Below, one piece after another: positions 1-6,786 of a stretch of 8,777 nt of DNA. Source of the stretch: Syntrophomonadaceae bacterium (GTDB lineage: Bacteria > Bacillota > Dethiobacteria > PWVN01); the NCBI GenBank assembly GCA_007136165.1, contig SLHK01000069.1, forward strand, positions 1 through 8,777. The letters are read 5' to 3'. A program made the position numbers and the translations under genes. The notes under the pieces are model-generated. The model searched no databases. It saw nothing but the letters and a program-made list of their open reading frames with translations, and was not told the DNA's origin. Numbering within the stretch: position 1 is the stretch's first letter; every line of letters begins with the position of its first letter.

Positions 1-1179
1 ATCCATATTGGAGGAACAAACGGTAAAGGCTCTACCGCTGCCTTTGCCGCTTCTGTTTTAAGGGAAGCGGGCTTCAAGACAGGCCTGTACACGTCGCCCT
101 ACCTGGAGTCTTTCACCAACCGGATGGCGGTGGACGGCCGTGATGTGACGCCGGATACCCTGACGGACCTGGTTGAGCAGGTGAAGCCCGTGGTGGACGG
201 GATATCCCAACAGGATGACCTGGGCTCTCCGACAGAATTTGAAGTGGTAACGGCCCTGGCCCTCCTCTATTTTGCCCGGGCCGGGGTAGATTATTTAGTC
301 CTGGAGGTAGGCCTGGGAGGAAGGCTGGACGCCACCAACGTGGTGGAGAAACCCCTGGTTTCCGTAATCACCAACGTGTCCCTGGAGCATGCCGACATCC
401 TGGGGGATACGGTGGCCAAGATAGCCGCCGAAAAGGCGGGAATCATCAAGGAGGGCTCCCCGGTGCTGACGGCTTCCAACGACCCGGAGGTCCTGGAGGT
501 GGTAAGGCGGGCTGCCGCTGCAAAACGGTCCCCCCTCTACCGGGTGGGAATGGATTTTACCTTTGTGCCGGGGGCCAAAAGCCTGCAGGGCCAGTATTTT
601 GCCTACCGGGGAAGGGAACTCTCCCTGGATGACCTTTTTATCCCTCTCCTGGGGGAGCATCAGGTTCAAAATGCAGTGACGGCCCTGGCCGCCCTGGAGC
701 TGGCGGGGCTGCGGATCCCGGAGGACACCCTCCGCCGGGGGTTTAAGGCCACCTCCTGGCCGGGGCGCCTGGAAATCCTGAGGGAAGACCCCCTGGTGGT
801 CATCGACGCCGCCCACAACCCCGGCAGCATGGCCAGCCTGAGCCGGGCCCTGGAGGATTATTTTCCCCGGGGGAACCGGGTGCTGGTCCTGGGGATACTG
901 GGAGACAAGTCCATTCCCGGGATGCTCAAGAATATCGTGCCCGTGGCCGACAAGTTTGTCGTAACGCGGGCCCTGCACTTCACCCGGGCGGCGGAACCGG
1001 AGGCGGTGGCGGCGGAAGTCCGTAGATTGACCTCCAAACCGGTGGAGGCTGTCCCCGACCTGGGGGAGGCCCTGCGCCGGGGGCGGGAGCTGGCGGAAGG
1101 AGGCACCCTGTGTGTGACGGGCTCTTTCTACACCATCAGCGAAGCCCGGCGCCTCATAGTGGAGGAAAGGGTTATCTGA
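1..1179 (+). CDS. folC: Folylpolyglutamate synthase / dihydrofolate synthase, 5'-truncated
   Basis: This cytoplasmic Mur-ligase-family enzyme joins glutamate to folates with ATP, and often also makes dihydrofolate from dihydropteroate. The reading frame is open from base 1, so the ATG at 124 is internal; 392 residues are visible, and roughly 40-50 N-terminal residues should lie upstream (family about 430). The ATP-binding P-loop GGTNGKGS is at visible residues 4-11, followed by TSPYLESF. LEVGLGGRLDATN is at 101-113, SLEHADILG is around 127-135, and the lysine in AAEKAGIIK (145) matches the position that is carbamylated in characterised relatives. GEHQVQNA and DAAHNP (269-274) complete the family pattern. 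It is on the same strand as the rnf genes but separated from them by 177 nt. It has no functional link to them that I can see. Whether it is mono- or bifunctional cannot be told from sequence. Confidence 0.96.
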   Translation: MHIGGTNGKGSTAAFAASVLREAGFKTGLYTSPYLESFTNRMAVDGRDVTPDTLTDLVEQVKPVVDGISQQDDLGSPTEFEVVTALALLYFARAGVDYLVLEVGLGGRLDATNVVEKPLVSVITNVSLEHADILGDTVAKIAAEKAGIIKEGSPVLTASNDPEVLEVVRRAAAAKRSPLYRVGMDFTFVPGAKSLQGQYFAYRGRELSLDDLFIPLLGEHQVQNAVTALAALELAGLRIPEDTLRRGFKATSWPGRLEILREDPLVVIDAAHNPGSMASLSRALEDYFPRGNRVLVLGILGDKSIPGMLKNIVPVADKFVVTRALHFTRAAEPEAVAAEVRRLTSKPVEAVPDLGEALRRGRELAEGGTLCVTGSFYTISEARRLIVEERVI

Positions 1180-1232
1180 AAGAATTTTCTCTATAGACGG
1201 GTGGTTCACCGGCAGTGGGCATTGCTGGAGGG

Positions 1233-1260
1233 AATTTCCCCGACAGCTTTGTCGAAAATT
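1233..1260. promoter_or_regulatory. Inverted repeat with Spo0A-box-like TGTCGAA upstream of rnfC
   Basis: CGACA (1241-1245) and TGTCG (1250-1254) form a perfect 5-bp inverted repeat around GCTT. It is flanked by AATTT (1233-1237) and AAATT (1256-1260), which are also complementary but unequally spaced. The right arm reads TGTCGAA (1250-1256), the core of the 0A box bound by Spo0A in Firmicutes. It lies about 70 bp upstream of the likely -10 of rnfC. No T-run follows, so it is not a convincing folC terminator. A regulatory role is inferred from position and motif only. Confidence 0.35.
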
Positions 1261-1303
1261 GAAAAAGGTGCAGGAAATCGCCCTGTTTTACACGAAATTA
1301 TCT

Positions 1304-1332
1304 ATATTTAAGGCTATCATTTACGCTATAAT
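1304..1332 (+). promoter_or_regulatory. Putative sigma-A promoter for the rnf operon
   Basis: A perfect TATAAT stands at 1327-1332 in an AT-rich stretch (1287-1332) unlike the GC-rich coding DNA around it. The -35 region at the expected 17-bp spacing (1304-1309, ATATTT) matches the consensus poorly, so the promoter may be weak or depend on an activator. Transcription would begin near 1339, leaving a leader of only about 18 nt that contains the Shine-Dalgarno site. This is the only good -10 in the folC-rnfC gap. Confidence 0.45.
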
Positions 1333-1340
1333 CTGGACAG

Positions 1341-1349
1341 AGAGGTGAT
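1341..1349 (+). promoter_or_regulatory. Ribosome binding site fixing the rnfC start at 1357
   Basis: AGAGGTGAT is nearly the full anti-16S complement and lies 7 nt before the ATG at 1357. An in-frame GTG at 1345 falls inside this site and so cannot be the start it serves. Choosing 1357 gives an N-terminus MAKTFKGGVHP, as expected for RnfC. Confidence 0.75.
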
Positions 1350-1356
1350 AGGGAGG

Positions 1357-2673
1357 ATGGCAAAGACATTTAAGGGCGGGGTGCATCCCGGCCATTTTAA
1401 AAGCGCCACGGCAGGAAAACCCATTGCTGACGCCAACCCTCCGGCCCGGGTGGCAGTCCTTATGCAGCAGCATATAGGAGCTCCCTGCGAGCCACTGGTG
1501 GAGGTGGGAGATGCCGTTAAGGTAGGGCAGAAGGTGGGCGACAGCCAGGCATTTGTCTCCGTCCCTGCCCATTCCAGCGTTTCCGGTAAGGTGGTGGAAC
1601 TGAGGGACTACCCCCATCCCGTAGGCCGCCCGGCCAGGGCGGTGGTCATTGAATCCGACGGGCAAGACACCTGGCATGAGTCCGTTAAGGCAAATCCGCC
1701 CCTGGAAGAACTGTCGGGCGACGATATAAAGAAAATTATCCGGGAAGCGGGCATAGCGGGCATGGGAGGGGCCACTTTCCCCACCCATGTGAAGCTTTCG
1801 CCGCCTCCTGAAAAACCCATAGACACCGTCATTATAAACGGCTCCGAGTGTGAACCCTTCCTTACCGCCGACCACCGCCTGATGCTGGAACGCCCCGAGG
1901 CCGTGGTCTTCGGGCTGAAAGCCCTCATGAAGGTGCTGGGGGTGGAAAAGGGCTATATCGGGGTGGAGGATAACAAGCCCGACTGCGTGGAAGCCCTTAA
2001 GAAGGCTGCCGAAGGCGAGCCCGTAGAGGTTAAATCCTTCCACACCAAGTACCCCCAGGGGGCTGAAAAGCAGCTCATCTATGCCTTTAACGGCAGGGAG
2101 GTCCCCTCGGGCGGCCTGCCCATGGACGTGGGCACCGTGGTGCAAAACGCCGGGACCGCCGTGGCCATAGCCGACGCCGTCCGGAAGGGCGTGCCCCTGT
2201 TGGAGAGGATTGTGACGGTAACGGGCCCCGGGGTAGAGGCCCCCGCCAATTTGCGGGTGAAAATCGGTACCATGGTCTCGGAGGTCATCGCCCAGTGCGG
2301 CGGCCTGAAGGAGAATGCCCGGAAGGTAATCCTGGGGGGGCCCATGATGGGCCTGGCCCAGAACACCACGGAGATGCCCGTTATTAAAGGGACGTCCGGT
2401 ATCCTGGTGTTGACGGACAAGGAAGTCCATATCCATGAAATCCAGCCCTGCATCCGCTGCGGCCGGTGCGTGGAGGTCTGCCCCGTAAGCATCATGCCCC
2501 TGGTCATCGGTTCCGCCACGGAAAAGGGGTACCCGGATAAGGCGGAGGCCTATCACGCCGTTGACTGCATCGAATGCGGCTGCTGCTCCTATATCTGCCC
2601 GGCAAAACGCCCCCTGACCCAGTGGATCCGGTTGTCCAAGGGGGAAATACTGGCCAAGGCGAAAAAGAAATAG
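1357..2673 (+). CDS. rnfC: Electron transport complex subunit RnfC (NADH/FMN-binding)
   Basis: RnfC is the peripheral cytoplasmic subunit of Rnf that exchanges electrons with NAD(H). The 438-residue protein opens with TFKGGVHP and a barrel-sandwich region, in which PAHSSVSGKV is typical. It then has the glycine-rich nucleotide/FMN motif GIAGMGGATFP (132-142) and NGSECEPFLTADHRLM, followed by an SLBB-type region around GPGVEAPANLRVKIG. Near the C-terminus are two ferredoxin motifs: C365, C368, C371, C375 and C404, C407, C410, C414, enough for two [4Fe-4S] clusters. It lacks the long C-terminal extension of proteobacterial RnfC/RsxC, as is normal in clostridia. It is the first gene of the operon, with the promoter candidate and a strong ribosome site directly upstream. 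rnfD follows after 21 nt. The identification is very secure; whether the complex moves Na+ or H+ is not readable from this subunit. Confidence 0.97.
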   Translation: MAKTFKGGVHPGHFKSATAGKPIADANPPARVAVLMQQHIGAPCEPLVEVGDAVKVGQKVGDSQAFVSVPAHSSVSGKVVELRDYPHPVGRPARAVVIESDGQDTWHESVKANPPLEELSGDDIKKIIREAGIAGMGGATFPTHVKLSPPPEKPIDTVIINGSECEPFLTADHRLMLERPEAVVFGLKALMKVLGVEKGYIGVEDNKPDCVEALKKAAEGEPVEVKSFHTKYPQGAEKQLIYAFNGREVPSGGLPMDVGTVVQNAGTAVAIADAVRKGVPLLERIVTVTGPGVEAPANLRVKIGTMVSEVIAQCGGLKENARKVILGGPMMGLAQNTTEMPVIKGTSGILVLTDKEVHIHEIQPCIRCGRCVEVCPVSIMPLVIGSATEKGYPDKAEAYHAVDCIECGCCSYICPAKRPLTQWIRLSKGEILAKAKKK

Positions 2674-2681
2674 CTGGCAAT

Positions 2682-2689
2682 GGAGGGAG
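2682..2689 (+). promoter_or_regulatory. Ribosome binding site supporting a TTG start for rnfD
   Basis: GGAGGGAG lies 5 nt before TTG 2695. An in-frame ATG at 2680 has no ribosome site ahead of it and itself overlaps this one, so TTG 2695 is the better start. It gives the family-like N-terminus MEKKLVVSSSPH. Confidence 0.65.
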
Positions 2690-2694
2690 AAACC

Positions 2695-3621
2695 TTGGAG
2701 AAAAAACTGGTTGTGTCATCATCACCGCATTTACGGGCCCCTGAGACAATCCAGAGCATCATGTTCGATGTGCTGACGGCCCTCTTTCCGGCGGCCCTGG
2801 CGGGGGTTCTTTTATTCGGTTACAGCGCTTTGATTACCATCCTGCTGGCCACCTTCACGGCTATGCTGACAGAAGCCCTGGTTTTAAGAACCAGGAACAT
2901 CATCGGGGACGGCAGCGCCGCCGTCACCGGGTTGCTGCTGGCCCTGACCCTGCCGCCGGCGCCTCCCTGGTGGCTGGTGGTCTTCGGTTCCGTGGTAGCC
3001 ATATTGATCGGCAAGCACGTTTTCGGGGGGCTGGGCAGCAACCTCTTCAACCCGGCCCTGGTGGGCAGGGCGGTGCTGACGGTATCCTGGGCGGGGCATA
3101 TGACGGCCTGGGCGGCCCCCCTGGACGGCGTTTCCGCCGCCACCCCCCTGGCCGGGGGCAGCGCGTCAATGCTGGAAATGTTTACCGGCACCATACCCGG
3201 TTCCATCGGGGAGACATCGGCTGCGGCCCTGCTGCTGGGGGCCCTGTGGCTCTTCTATAAAGGCCTTATCAGCTGGCATATCCCTGTCAGCTATATCGCC
3301 ACCGTTTTTGTCATGGGAGCCATCCAGGCGGGGGCCGGATTTGCCGGCCCGGCCGAAATGCTCTCCCAGGGGCTGTTCCATGTCCTGGCGGGGGGCCTGC
3401 TCCTGGCGGCTTTCTTCATGGCCACGGACATGGTTACCTCCCCCGTGACCCGGGAAGGCCAGGTCATCTTTGGTGCAGGAATCGGGATTATTACCATGGC
3501 CATTCGTTTTTACGGGGGTTACCCCGAAGGGGTCACCTTTGCCATCCTCCTGATGAACGGTGCCACCCCATTAATTGACAACCTGACTGTACCGACCAAG
3601 TTTGGGGAGGTGAAGGCTTGA
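2695..3621 (+). CDS. rnfD: Electron transport complex subunit RnfD (membrane, covalent FMN)
   Basis: RnfD is an integral membrane subunit of Rnf, related to NqrB. It carries a covalently bound FMN and is thought to take part in ion translocation. The 308-residue protein starts with EKKLVVSSSPH and is then mostly hydrophobic, with about nine or ten membrane segments. GSNLFNPALVGRAVL is a clear family motif. The flavin attachment site is DGVSAATPL, with Thr150 as the expected phosphoester acceptor; alanine sits where glycine stands in the SGAT form of the motif. MATDMVTSPVT and the C-terminal MNGATPLIDNLTVPTKFG are also typical. The TTG start (2695) is preferred over the ATG at 2680 because only the TTG has a well-placed ribosome site. 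The stop codon overlaps the rnfG start by one base (TGATG), pointing to translational coupling. Confidence 0.95.
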   Translation: MEKKLVVSSSPHLRAPETIQSIMFDVLTALFPAALAGVLLFGYSALITILLATFTAMLTEALVLRTRNIIGDGSAAVTGLLLALTLPPAPPWWLVVFGSVVAILIGKHVFGGLGSNLFNPALVGRAVLTVSWAGHMTAWAAPLDGVSAATPLAGGSASMLEMFTGTIPGSIGETSAAALLLGALWLFYKGLISWHIPVSYIATVFVMGAIQAGAGFAGPAEMLSQGLFHVLAGGLLLAAFFMATDMVTSPVTREGQVIFGAGIGIITMAIRFYGGYPEGVTFAILLMNGATPLIDNLTVPTKFGEVKA

Positions 3622-4169
3622 TGAAAGATATCTTGAAGATGGCCTTGACCCTGATGCTCATCACCGCCGCCTCCGCCGCATCCCTGTCCTATGTCCACGG
3701 CCTGACGTCGGATGTAGTCGCCTTGCGGGAGGCGGAAAAAACACGGCAGGCTATCAGCGAATACTTCCCCGCTGCGGAAACCGTGGAGGAAGAGACGGTG
3801 GAGGGCGTGGGCTTCAAGGCCGTTTACGATGAAGGAGGCGTCTTCCTGGGGGTTCTGGCGGAAGCCAGGGCCAGGGGCTACGCCGGCCCCATACCTTACC
3901 AGCTGGTCATTGACAGCCAGGGGGAAATCAAGGAAATCACTTACGGCGCCAACGAGGAAACGGTGGGTATCGGCAAGCAGATTGAGGAAGAGCCCTTTGT
4001 CAGCCAGGTTATCGGGCTGACCCCGGCGGACCCCATTGAGTTGAACACGGATATCGATTTGGTTTCCGGCGCTACCGAGTCTTTCGCCGGTATGGCCCGC
4101 TCTTTGCGGGATACCATGGATAAATTCGCCGCCAGGTTCCTGGACGGCCAGGAGGTGGAGGGATCTTGA
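3621..4169 (+). CDS. rnfG: Electron transport complex subunit RnfG (covalent FMN)
   Basis: RnfG, related to NqrC, is anchored by one N-terminal membrane helix and presents an FMN-binding domain on the outer face of the membrane. The 182-residue protein has its hydrophobic anchor at about residues 5-28, then a soluble domain. The flavin site is DLVSGATES, with Thr152 as the expected attachment residue; it fits the D-x-x-S-G-A-T pattern used by the ApbE-type flavin transferase. The upstream part YAGPIPYQLVIDSQGEI is also typical of FMN-binding domains of this family. ATG 3621 is chosen over TTG 3618 because GGAGGTGA (3606-3613) is 7 nt upstream. The gene overlaps rnfD by 1 nt and rnfE by 4 nt (TTGA). 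No apbE gene is in this window, so the transferase must be encoded elsewhere. Confidence 0.95.
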   Translation: MKDILKMALTLMLITAASAASLSYVHGLTSDVVALREAEKTRQAISEYFPAAETVEEETVEGVGFKAVYDEGGVFLGVLAEARARGYAGPIPYQLVIDSQGEIKEITYGANEETVGIGKQIEEEPFVSQVIGLTPADPIELNTDIDLVSGATESFAGMARSLRDTMDKFAARFLDGQEVEGS

Positions 4170-4771
4170 GCTCTAAAACAGCGACCATTTTTACAAGAGG
4201 CATTCTCACGGAAAACCCTGTATTCCGGCTGCTTCTGGGGCTGTGCCCCGTCCTGGCGGTGACGGCCTGGGCCGACAGCGCCTTCGGCATGGGGGTGTCC
4301 ACCCTGGCCGTCCTGACGGCATCCAATATCGTAATTTCCAGCATCCGCAAATTCATACCGGTAAAGATTCGCATCCCCTGTTTCATCGTGGTCATCGCCA
4401 CCTTTGTGACCATTGTGGATATGGTCCTGGGTGCCTATTTCGAGGCTTTGCACGCGGAACTGGGGGTCTTTATCCCCCTGATCGTGGTCAACTGCGTCAT
4501 CCTGGGAAGGGCGGAGGCCTTTGCCAGCAAGAACGGCGTCTTCCATGCCGCCGTGGACGGCCTGGGCATGGGCCTGGGCTTTACCCTGAGCCTGACAATA
4601 CTGGGGGCTTTTAGAGAACTTCTGGGGGCGGGTACGGTCTTTGGCCAAAACATCATGGGAGCGGCCTTTGAACCCATCCAGCTCTTTGCCCTGCCGCCGG
4701 GGGCCTTTATCGCCCTGGGCCTTCTCATAGCCCTGGTAAATATCCTTTACAAGAAAATTGGCCTGGAATAA
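4166..4771 (+). CDS. rnfE: Electron transport complex subunit RnfE (membrane)
   Basis: RnfE is a six-helix membrane subunit homologous to NqrD. With RnfA it forms the inverted-repeat pair at the core of the complex. The 201-residue protein contains TENPVFRLLLGLCPVLAVT and VNCVILGRAEAFAS, both diagnostic. Cys27 and Cys110 in these motifs match the positions that, with the RnfA pair, hold a membrane-buried [2Fe-2S] cluster in Rnf/Nqr structures. The start is TTG 4166, overlapping the rnfG stop by 4 nt, with a long purine-rich ribosome site (GGAGGTGGAGG, 4151-4161) ahead; no ATG start fits as well. A gap of 29 nt separates it from rnfA. Confidence 0.96.
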   Translation: MSSKTATIFTRGILTENPVFRLLLGLCPVLAVTAWADSAFGMGVSTLAVLTASNIVISSIRKFIPVKIRIPCFIVVIATFVTIVDMVLGAYFEALHAELGVFIPLIVVNCVILGRAEAFASKNGVFHAAVDGLGMGLGFTLSLTILGAFRELLGAGTVFGQNIMGAAFEPIQLFALPPGAFIALGLLIALVNILYKKIGLE

Positions 4772-4800
4772 TCACCCCTGGATAAAGGAGTTGAGTAACC

Positions 4801-5382
4801 TTGGGAAACCTGCTGGCCATTATCCTGCTGGCCGTCCTGGTAGATAACTTTGTTTTAATACGCTTCTTCGGCATCTGCCCCTTCCTGGGGGTTTCCAGAA
4901 AGGTGGATACGTCCCTGGGTATGGGGATGGCCGTTACCTTTGTCATGACCATGGCTTCCCTGGTAACCTGGCTTATCTATCACTTTCTTCTGGTTCCCTT
5001 TGAGCTGGAGTACCTGAGGACGGTGGCCTTCATTCTGGTCATCGCCTCCCTGGTGCAGCTGGTGGAGATGGTGGTTCAGAAAGTGAGCCCGGCCTTAAAC
5101 CGGGCCCTGGGGATCTTCCTGCCCCTCATCACCACCAATTGTGCCGTCCTGGCCCTGGCCATTTTGAATATCCAGAACGATTTTAACCTGCTCCAATCCA
5201 TTGTCTACGCTTTCGGGGCCGCCATAGGGTTCACCCTGGCCCTGGTCCTCATAGCGGGAATGCGGGAGCGCCTGGAACTGGTGACGGTACCGAAACCCTT
5301 CCGCGGTTCGGGCATTGCCCTGATAACGGCGGGGATCCTCTCCATTGCCTTCATGGGCTTTCGCGGTATGATAGCCCTGTAG
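4801..5382 (+). CDS. rnfA: Electron transport complex subunit RnfA (membrane)
   Basis: RnfA is the six-helix membrane partner of RnfE and is homologous to NqrE. The 193-residue length equals the family norm. Diagnostic stretches are LVDNFVLIRFFGICPFLGVS and LPLITTNCAVLALAIL. Cys26 and Cys114 are the expected ligands that share a [2Fe-2S] cluster with the RnfE cysteines. The TTG start at 4801 is preceded by AAAGGAG (4784-4790) at a rather long 10-nt spacing; an earlier TTG (4791) is in another frame. The alignable N-terminus MGNLLAIILLAVLVDNFV supports the choice. It is followed by the only sizeable gap inside the rnf cluster, 74 nt before rnfB. Confidence 0.96.
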   Translation: MGNLLAIILLAVLVDNFVLIRFFGICPFLGVSRKVDTSLGMGMAVTFVMTMASLVTWLIYHFLLVPFELEYLRTVAFILVIASLVQLVEMVVQKVSPALNRALGIFLPLITTNCAVLALAILNIQNDFNLLQSIVYAFGAAIGFTLALVLIAGMRERLELVTVPKPFRGSGIALITAGILSIAFMGFRGMIAL

Positions 5383-5456
5383 GCGGAAAGGGACGGGTGG
5401 AGGTTTCCAGAGAAATCTTTTCCTTACGGACATCAAGGTAGAAGAGGTGGGGGAAT

Positions 5457-6239
5457 ATGTTTGAGGCAACACTGACGTTGGCAGGGCTGGGCCTCTTGTT
5501 CGGCGGGGTTTTGGCCCTGGCTTCCAAAAAGCTGGCAGTGAAAGTGGACCCCAGGATTGAGTCGGTAAACCACTGCCTGCCCGGGGCCAACTGCGGTGCC
5601 TGCGGCTACGGCGGGTGCTTTCAATTTGCCGAGGCGGCAACCCGGGGCGAAGCCCCTGTAAGCGCCTGTATTCCGGGAGGATGCGAAGTGTCCCAGGAGG
5701 TGGCGGAGATTCTGGGCCTGGGGCTGGAGGAGCAGGCGGAGAGAAGGGCGGCCGCCCTGCTGTGCCTGGGGGACAGGGACAAGACCCGGGTTAAGTTTGA
5801 TTATGACGGAGTGCAGGATTGCAAGGCCGCCGTCCTTTTTGACGGCGGATTCAAGGCCTGCCCCTTTGCCTGTGTGGGGCTGGGCACCTGTGCCCGCTCC
5901 TGCCCCTTTGATGCCATCCGTATGGATGACAAAAAAGGCCTCCCCCTGATAGACCGGGGCAAATGCACCGGCTGCGGCATATGTGCCAGGGAATGCCCCA
6001 AGGATGTTATCGCATTGACTTCCCTGAAAGAATCGCCCACGGTGCTGTGCAACTCCACGGCCAAGGGGAAGGAAGTCAGGGCCCAGTGCGACATCGGCTG
6101 CATCGGCTGCGGCATATGTGTGAAAAAATGCCCCGAAGAAGCCATCACTATGGAGAAGAACCTGGCCCTCATCGACAAAGAAAAATGTACCAACTGCGGC
6201 ATCTGTGTGGAGAAATGCCCCCGGGACTGCATTCTTTAG
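5457..6239 (+). CDS. rnfB: Electron transport complex subunit RnfB (polyferredoxin)
   Basis: RnfB is the ferredoxin-facing subunit of Rnf. It is anchored by one N-terminal helix (about residues 4-24) and carries a chain of iron-sulfur clusters. The 260-residue protein contains 27 cysteines. An Fes-type domain has C40, C46, C49, C54. A middle block has C122, C135, C139, C145, C149. Three ferredoxin motifs follow: C170/173/176/180, C215/218/221/225 (with C211 just before) and C244/247/250/254. This could bind up to about six [4Fe-4S] clusters; the count is inferred from cysteines only. The protein ends six residues after the last C-P motif, so there is no C-terminal extension. ATG 5457 follows AGAGGTGGGGG (5443-5453). 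The clostridial order places rnfB last, as here, and no obvious terminator follows. Confidence 0.96.
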   Translation: MFEATLTLAGLGLLFGGVLALASKKLAVKVDPRIESVNHCLPGANCGACGYGGCFQFAEAATRGEAPVSACIPGGCEVSQEVAEILGLGLEEQAERRAAALLCLGDRDKTRVKFDYDGVQDCKAAVLFDGGFKACPFACVGLGTCARSCPFDAIRMDDKKGLPLIDRGKCTGCGICARECPKDVIALTSLKESPTVLCNSTAKGKEVRAQCDIGCIGCGICVKKCPEEAITMEKNLALIDKEKCTNCGICVEKCPRDCIL

Positions 6240-6247
6240 AGAGTATC

Positions 6248-6259
6248 CCCCCCGGGGGG
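6248..6259. repeat. C6G6 perfect palindrome in the rnfB-moaC gap
   Basis: Six C and six G form a 12-bp perfect palindrome, with a seventh C just before it. It lies about 10 nt after the rnfB stop codon. There is no loop sequence and no T-run after it, so it does not look like a normal intrinsic terminator. It may still pause polymerase, stabilise an mRNA 3' end, or simply be chance. Confidence 0.5.
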
Positions 6260-6286
6260 TTGAAACGGGTTGACTATTTGTATAAA
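6260..6286 (+). promoter_or_regulatory. Possible promoter for moaC and the antiporter genes
   Basis: TTGAAA (6260-6265) and TATAAA (6281-6286) are separated by 15 bp, shorter than the preferred 17. A second TTGAC-like hexamer (6270-6275) is too close to the TATAAA, and its own properly spaced -10 would be poor. The stretch is AT-rich compared with its surroundings. Start of transcription would be near 6293, just before the moaC ribosome site (AAAGGCGG, 6295-6302). The short spacing keeps confidence low. Confidence 0.35.
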
Positions 6287-6309
6287 TTTCTCCTAAAGGC
6301 GGCGAAAGT

Positions 6310-6786
6310 ATGTTAAAATTAACCCATATAGACCCTTCCGGCCGGGGAAGGATGGTAGAAGTGGCAGACAAAAAAGACACCAAAAGGGTGGCGGTGGCCC
6401 GGGGAAAAATCACCGTGAGCCGGGAAACCCTCCTTCTGATCGAGGAAGGCGGCGTCGGGAAGGGAGATGTTCTTGGAGTTGCCCAGACAGCAGGAATCAT
6501 GGCGGCAAAACAGACGGGGCAGCTTATTCCCATGTGCCATCCACTTTTTTTGACGGGGGTAGAGATTAATTTCACAATCTCCCAAGAGGCCAGGGCGGTA
6601 GAAATAGAGGCCCGGGTTTCCACCGTGGGGAAGACGGGGGTGGAGATGGAGGCCTTGACCGCCGTGTCCGTGGCAGCCCTGACCATCTACGATATGTGCA
6701 AGGCCGTGGACAAGGATATGGTGATTTCAGAAATCTATCTGCAGGAGAAGACAGGTGGTAAAAGTGGAGACTACCGGAGAAAATAG
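6310..6786 (+). CDS. moaC: Cyclic pyranopterin monophosphate synthase MoaC
   Basis: MoaC acts in the cytoplasm after MoaA, turning 3',8-cyclo-7,8-dihydro-GTP into cyclic pyranopterin monophosphate, an early step of molybdenum/tungsten cofactor synthesis. The 158-residue protein is full length. The family signatures LIPMCHPL (C76-H77), GKTGVEMEALTAVS, IYDMCKAVDK and EKTGGKSG are all present. Lys51, His77, Asp128 and Lys131 fall at the same numbers as the active-site residues of E. coli MoaC. It sits between the Rnf and antiporter genes with 70 nt upstream. Its last 32 nt overlap the mnhE frame, so the two are probably co-transcribed and translationally coupled. No other cofactor gene is in the window. 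A nearby molybdenum or tungsten enzyme, such as a formate dehydrogenase, would explain its presence, but that is inference. Confidence 0.97.
   Translation: MLKLTHIDPSGRGRMVEVADKKDTKRVAVARGKITVSRETLLLIEEGGVGKGDVLGVAQTAGIMAAKQTGQLIPMCHPLFLTGVEINFTISQEARAVEIEARVSTVGKTGVEMEALTAVSVAALTIYDMCKAVDKDMVISEIYLQEKTGGKSGDYRRK

Noticed and set aside
295..1209. Antisense open frame of about 304 codons opposite folC
   Set aside because: A by-product of GC-rich third positions; the folC frame is conserved in all family motifs.
1180..1260. Terminator for folC
   Set aside because: GGTG-GTT-CACC (1200-1210) and the CGACA/TGTCG repeat can fold, but neither is followed by a T-run.
1321..2556. Long antisense open frame of about 411 codons opposite rnfC
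   Set aside because: It lies wholly opposite a motif-rich rnfC, its product has no recognisable domain and is rich in His/Gly/Pro as expected from reading GC-rich codons backwards.
5383..5456. Small gene or promoter in the rnfA-rnfB gap
   Set aside because: Only a 14-codon GTG frame (from 5397) with no family resemblance, and no convincing -35/-10 pair. A weak 5-bp stem (GGAAA/TTTCC) is too slight to call.
5433..6686. Long antisense open frame of about 417 codons opposite rnfB and moaC
   Set aside because: It spans two secure sense genes and a gap, shows no known motif, and its repetitive AAA/GAF-type composition mirrors the repeated ferredoxin motifs of rnfB.
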